Assembly (NCBI GenBank): GCA_902772795.1
Contig: CACYBZ010000277.1
Span: 1 to 8,348 of the forward strand
Source: an uncultured Ruminococcus sp.
Lineage (GTDB): Bacteria; Bacillota; Clostridia; Oscillospirales; Acutalibacteraceae
Direction of reading: 5' to 3'
DNA: 8,348 nucleotides
Part shown: piece after piece, positions 5,911 through 8,348 of the stretch
Position numbering within the stretch: the first letter of the stretch is position 1
Layout of the letters: every line of letters begins with the position of its first letter
Notes under the pieces: model-generated
What the model was told of the DNA's origin: nothing
Seen by the model: the letters and a program-made list of their open reading frames with translations, nothing else
The model's database searches: none
Made by a program: the position numbers and the translations under genes

Positions 5911-8004
5911 TTACACGCCGAACAGCAATTCACCGTAGGACGGGTAAGGCCAGTATCTGGCTGATGTCTTTTTCTCCATAGCGTCACCTAAGGCACGCAG
6001 TTCTCCCATAAGAACGAATACCGTTTCACGATAATATTTTGCCAGTGTCAGGCTGTCATAACGGTATTGTTTTGCCTCATTGACGGCATCTTCCAGTTCT
6101 GCGGTCTTTTTGACGAAACTTTCCAGTTTTGCCGACAGATATTCAACCAGCGAAAGTTCTGTATAAACCGATACGCTTTCCGACAGAGACTTTTTCGCCA
6201 GAGCGGTGCTTGTCAGTGTGTTGACAAAGGCACTTACCGCAGGTGTGATATTCTTTTCTGCCATATCTATCATTGTCAGTGCTTCAATACGGATTTGTTT
6301 TGCATAATGTTCAAGTTCGATTTCGTATCTTGCACGCAGTTCTGCTTCGGTAACGATACCGTTGTTGACAAACAAGTCAATATTTTTCTGGTCGATGTAA
6401 TGTGACATCGCTTCGGGCAATGAACGGTAATTGCAAAGACCTCTTCTTTCTGCCTCAGCCACCCATTCTTCTGAATAGTTGTCGCCGTTGAAAATGATGT
6501 TCTTATGTTCTGTCAGTGTTTTTCTGACAAGAGCCTTTACCGCTGAAGAAAGGTCTTCGGCATCTTTGAGTTCGTCATAAAACTCAGCCAGTTCCTGTGC
6601 CACCATTGTATTGAGCATATAGTTGGGACAAGCGATATTCAGCGATGAACCCAACGCACGGAATTCAAATTTATTACCTGTAAAGGCAAACGGTGATGTA
6701 CGGTTTCTGTCGGAAGTATCCTTTTTGAAATCGGGCAGGACATCTACACCTGTCATCATTTCCGACTTGACTTTGCCCTTATAGGGTGTGCCGTTGACAA
6801 TCGAATTTACCAGTTCGCCCAAATCATCGCCGAGGTACATGGAAATGATAGCGGGCGGAGCTTCATTGGCACCAAGACGGTGGTCATTGCCTGCACTGGC
6901 AACGGTCAGACGCAACAAATCCTGATATTCATGCACTGCCTTGACTACTGCGGAAAGGAAAATCTGGAACTGTAAGTTATTTTCAGGCTGTTTACCGGGG
7001 TCAAGAAGATTTTCGCCTGTGTTGGTGGAAATTGACCAGTTGTTGTGTTTTCCTGAACCGTTGACACCGGCAAACGGTTTTTCATGCAACAGGCAAACCA
7101 TTCCATGACGTTCGGCAACCTTTTTCATGACTTCCATAGTCAGTTCATTGTGGTCGGTAGCGATATTTGATGTTTCAAAAATGGGGGCAAGTTCATGCTG
7201 AGAAGGAGCAACCTCATTATGTTTGGTTTTAGCGAATACGCCGAGTTTCCATAATTCCTCATCGAGGTCGTTCATAAAGGCGGAAACTCTTGTTTTGATA
7301 GACCCGAAATAGTGGTCTTCCAGTTCCTGACCCTTTGGAGCAGGTGAACCGAACAATGTACGGCCTGTATAAATCAAATCGGGACGTTTGTCATACATTT
7401 TCTTGTCAATCAGGAAATATTCCTGTTCGGGGCCTACGGTGGTAGTTACTCTGGTAACGTCGGTTTTGCCGAGCAGATGAAGAAGCTGTACAGCAACAGA
7501 ACTCAGTCTTTCCATGGAACGGAGCAACGGTGTTTTCTTATCCAGTACCTCACCCGTATAGGAACAGAATGCTGTGGGAATATACAGTGTCTTGTCACGG
7601 ATAAACGCAGGGGAAGTAGGATCCCATGTGGTATAGCCTCTTGCCTCAAACGTAGCACGGATACCGCCCGACGGAAAACTTGACGCATCAGGCTCACCCT
7701 TGATAAGTTCCTTGCCTGAAAATTCCATGATGATACGCCCGTCATCGGTGGGATAGATAAAACTGTCGTGTTTTTCAGCGGTGACACCCGTCATCGGCTG
7801 AAACCAATGGGTATAATGTGTACAACCCATTTCCACTGCCCAGTCTTTCATCGCATTGGCAACGGCGTTGGCAACGCTGATATCCAGTGGCTCACCGTTT
7901 TTCACGGTTTTCTTGAGTGTCTGATACGTCGTTCTGGGAAGACACTCCTGCATCTTTCTGTCGTCAAAAACCATACTGCCGAAAATTTCTGTTACATTTG
8001 CCAT
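5911..8004 (-). CDS. glnA: Type III glutamine synthetase (GSIII)
   Basis: It makes glutamine from glutamate, ammonium and ATP in the cytoplasm. The 697 residues fit the GSIII family (about 700), not the ~450-residue GSI. Visible conserved blocks are CTHYTHWFQPMTG (61-73), GPEQEYFLID with metal-binding glutamates (191-200), KHNEVAPSQHELAP (261-274), HEKPFAGVNGSGKHNNWS (307-324, substrate/metal site), DHRLGANEAPP (374-384) and DRNRTSPFAF through FEFRALGSS (432-454, ATP and phosphate handling). A helical C-terminal region ends in VLMGELRALGD. The reading frame is open upstream to 8085, but ATG at 8004 (MANVTEIFG) is chosen because AGGAGAG lies 7 nt before it. Extra upstream codons would come from the structured leader and show no family residues. 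It is the first gene of a likely glnA-amt unit and has its own promoter. No clear intrinsic terminator follows it. Confidence 0.97.
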   Translation of the reverse strand: MANVTEIFGSMVFDDRKMQECLPRTTYQTLKKTVKNGEPLDISVANAVANAMKDWAVEMGCTHYTHWFQPMTGVTAEKHDSFIYPTDDGRIIMEFSGKELIKGEPDASSFPSGGIRATFEARGYTTWDPTSPAFIRDKTLYIPTAFCSYTGEVLDKKTPLLRSMERLSSVAVQLLHLLGKTDVTRVTTTVGPEQEYFLIDKKMYDKRPDLIYTGRTLFGSPAPKGQELEDHYFGSIKTRVSAFMNDLDEELWKLGVFAKTKHNEVAPSQHELAPIFETSNIATDHNELTMEVMKKVAERHGMVCLLHEKPFAGVNGSGKHNNWSISTNTGENLLDPGKQPENNLQFQIFLSAVVKAVHEYQDLLRLTVASAGNDHRLGANEAPPAIISMYLGDDLGELVNSIVNGTPYKGKVKSEMMTGVDVLPDFKKDTSDRNRTSPFAFTGNKFEFRALGSSLNIACPNYMLNTMVAQELAEFYDELKDAEDLSSAVKALVRKTLTEHKNIIFNGDNYSEEWVAEAERRGLCNYRSLPEAMSHYIDQKNIDLFVNNGIVTEAELRARYEIELEHYAKQIRIEALTMIDMAEKNITPAVSAFVNTLTSTALAKKSLSESVSVYTELSLVEYLSAKLESFVKKTAELEDAVNEAKQYRYDSLTLAKYYRETVFVLMGELRALGDAMEKKTSARYWPYPSYGELLFGV

Positions 8005-8011
8005 AAAGCTT

Positions 8012-8018
8012 CTCTCCT
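8012..8018 (-). promoter_or_regulatory. Ribosome binding site that decides the glnA start
   Basis: AGGAGAG on the minus strand lies 7 nt before ATG 8004. A small 5-bp hairpin (TGTCT/AGACA, 8018-8036) touches its upstream edge and could slightly affect access. Confidence 0.85.
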
Positions 8019-8040
8019 GTCTTTTTTGGATAGACAAAAC

Positions 8041-8105
8041 GGGGCTGTCGCAACGGAAAACGACCATACCGCAGGATATCGTCATCTGCCCGTTGCGACA
8101 GCCCC
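8041..8105 (-). promoter_or_regulatory. Long perfect stem in the glnA leader
   Basis: On the minus strand GGGGCTGTCGCAACGG (8105-8090) pairs perfectly with CCGTTGCGACAGCCCC (8056-8041), giving 16 bp around a 33-nt loop. The loop can fold further (GACGATA 8083-8077 with TATGGTC 8068-8062, one G-G mismatch). It is followed by only four T residues (GTTTTGTC), so it could act as a weak terminator, a stabilising 5' structure or part of a switch. It lies 36 nt upstream of the glnA start codon and inside the inferred transcript. Folding is seen directly; the regulatory role is inferred. Confidence 0.7.
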
Positions 8106-8118
8106 ATTGCTGTCAACG
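8091..8118 (-). promoter_or_regulatory. Alternative hexaloop hairpin at the 5' end of the glnA leader
   Basis: GACAGC (8114-8109) pairs with GCTGTC (8102-8097) around the six-base loop AATGGG. After a GC bulge the stem is extended by CGTT/AACG. It uses the same bases as the 5' arm of the 16-bp stem, so the two folds exclude each other. The loop has A at position 1 and G at position 4, the feature of hairpins bound by ANTAR-domain antiterminators. The second hexaloop hairpin that such targets need was not found, so this link is tentative. Confidence 0.45.
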
Positions 8119-8123
8119 CTTGC

Positions 8124-8152
8124 ATAATACACCTGTGAAAAGGATTTGTCAA
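8124..8152 (-). promoter_or_regulatory. glnA promoter (sigma-70 type)
   Basis: On the minus strand a perfect TTGACA (8152-8147) is followed by 17 bp and TATTAT (8129-8124, 5 of 6 to consensus). Transcription would begin near 8117, giving a leader of about 113 nt before ATG 8004. Confidence 0.85.
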
Positions 8153-8159
8153 TACCTAA

Positions 8160-8257
8160 TTGCAACTTTTTTTAAAAAAATTGCAAATCTTTTAAAAAAA
8201 GCCGATTTTATCTCAAAAACAGCCTATAAGATGAATTTGTAAAAAAAAATGTTGCAA
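8160..8257. promoter_or_regulatory. Three TTGCAA boxes and A-tracts between divergent promoters
   Basis: TTGCAA occurs at 8160-8165, 8181-8186 and 8252-8257. The first two flank a T7-A7 block and form a near-perfect inverted repeat. The outer two sit 7 and 6 nt upstream of the -35 elements of glnA and of the divergent gene respectively. Each reads GTTGCAATT towards its promoter and is preceded by an A-tract. They may be binding sites for a shared regulator or UP-like elements for RNA polymerase. No GlnR-type site (TGTNA-N7-TNACA) was recognised. Confidence 0.5.
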
Positions 8258-8263
8258 TTTCTA

Positions 8264-8292
8264 TTGACAAGACCCCCGAGCCGTCTTATAAT
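8264..8292 (+). promoter_or_regulatory. Strong sigma-70 promoter of the divergent gene
   Basis: Perfect TTGACA (8264-8269), 17-bp spacer, perfect TATAAT (8287-8292). Transcription would start near 8299, about 30 nt before ATG 8330. Confidence 0.93.
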
Positions 8293-8329
8293 AGCGTGCG
8301 TAATCACGATTCAGGAAAGGAAGATTATC

Positions 8330-8348
8330 ATGTTAACGAGCGAACACA
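8330..8348 (+). CDS. Start of an unidentified gene divergent from glnA (partial)
   Basis: Only six codons (MLTSEH) are inside the window, so no function can be given. The ATG is preceded at 6 nt by AAAGGAAG, a good ribosome binding site, and by a consensus promoter. It shares an upstream box with the glnA promoter, which suggests that it may respond to the same nitrogen signal. Confidence 0.7.

Noticed and set aside
5752..5964. Plus-strand frame of 70 codons between amt and glnA
   Set aside because: It is made of repeat copies 2 and 3 and the antisense end of glnA, and no ribosome binding site is seen.
8005..8085. Possible 27-codon N-terminal extension of glnA starting at 8085
   Set aside because: The frame is open, but this stretch includes the structured leader and the ribosome binding site for ATG 8004. 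No ribosome site precedes 8085, and the extra residues resemble no GSIII N-terminus.
7964..8106. Possible leader peptide beginning ATGGGGCTGTCG at 8106 on the minus strand
   Set aside because: It has no ribosome binding site, its start lies in the hexaloop, it runs out of frame into glnA, and it shows no run of regulatory codons.
1..8348. CRISPR array, tRNA, rRNA or insertion sequence
   Set aside because: No regularly spaced direct repeats, cloverleaf, rRNA segment or transposase frame was found. The three hairpin repeats are dispersed and not an array.

Overview
The window looks like a moderate-GC Clostridia genome, most likely a Ruminococcus-like gut or rumen member of the Oscillospiraceae. 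This is inferred from the type III glutamine synthetase, the ammonium transporter fused to a P-II domain, the AGGAG-type ribosome binding sites and the dispersed hairpin repeats. No species-level marker is present.

Left part (1-3863, + strand): the distal end of a contractile-tail (myovirus/PBSX-like) gene cluster. The genes run hub (gpD/XkdQ type), small gpV-like spike protein, gp25/XkdS-type wedge, baseplate J (XkdT type), DUF2313/XkdU-type tail protein, and a very short tail-fibre-like protein. They are tightly packed with 1-4 bp overlaps. The cluster enters from outside the window and ends at a strong bidirectional terminator (3880-3913). No holin, endolysin, integrase or attachment site is visible. 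A repeat element with three hairpins (1-85) sits directly in front of the hub gene.

Right part (3925-8004, - strand): a nitrogen-assimilation pair, glnA (GSIII, 697 aa) followed after 258 bp by an Amt channel with a C-terminal GlnK-like domain (575 aa). Ammonium entering through Amt is the substrate of glutamine synthetase, and the fused P-II domain probably gates the channel by nitrogen and energy state. The gap between the two genes holds two more copies of the hairpin repeat, facing each other.

Control region (8005-8329): glnA has a clear sigma-70-type promoter and a leader of about 113 nt. The leader contains a perfect 16-bp stem and an alternative, mutually exclusive hairpin with a hexaloop, so control of glnA by an RNA switch is plausible. 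A second strong promoter drives a divergent gene whose first six codons are in the window. The two promoters share the same upstream arrangement (A-tract, GTTGCAATT, then ATTGACA), which suggests common control.

Most notable: the covarying three-hairpin repeat family, the glnA leader switch, the mirrored promoters, and the tethered P-II domain without the usual modification residues.
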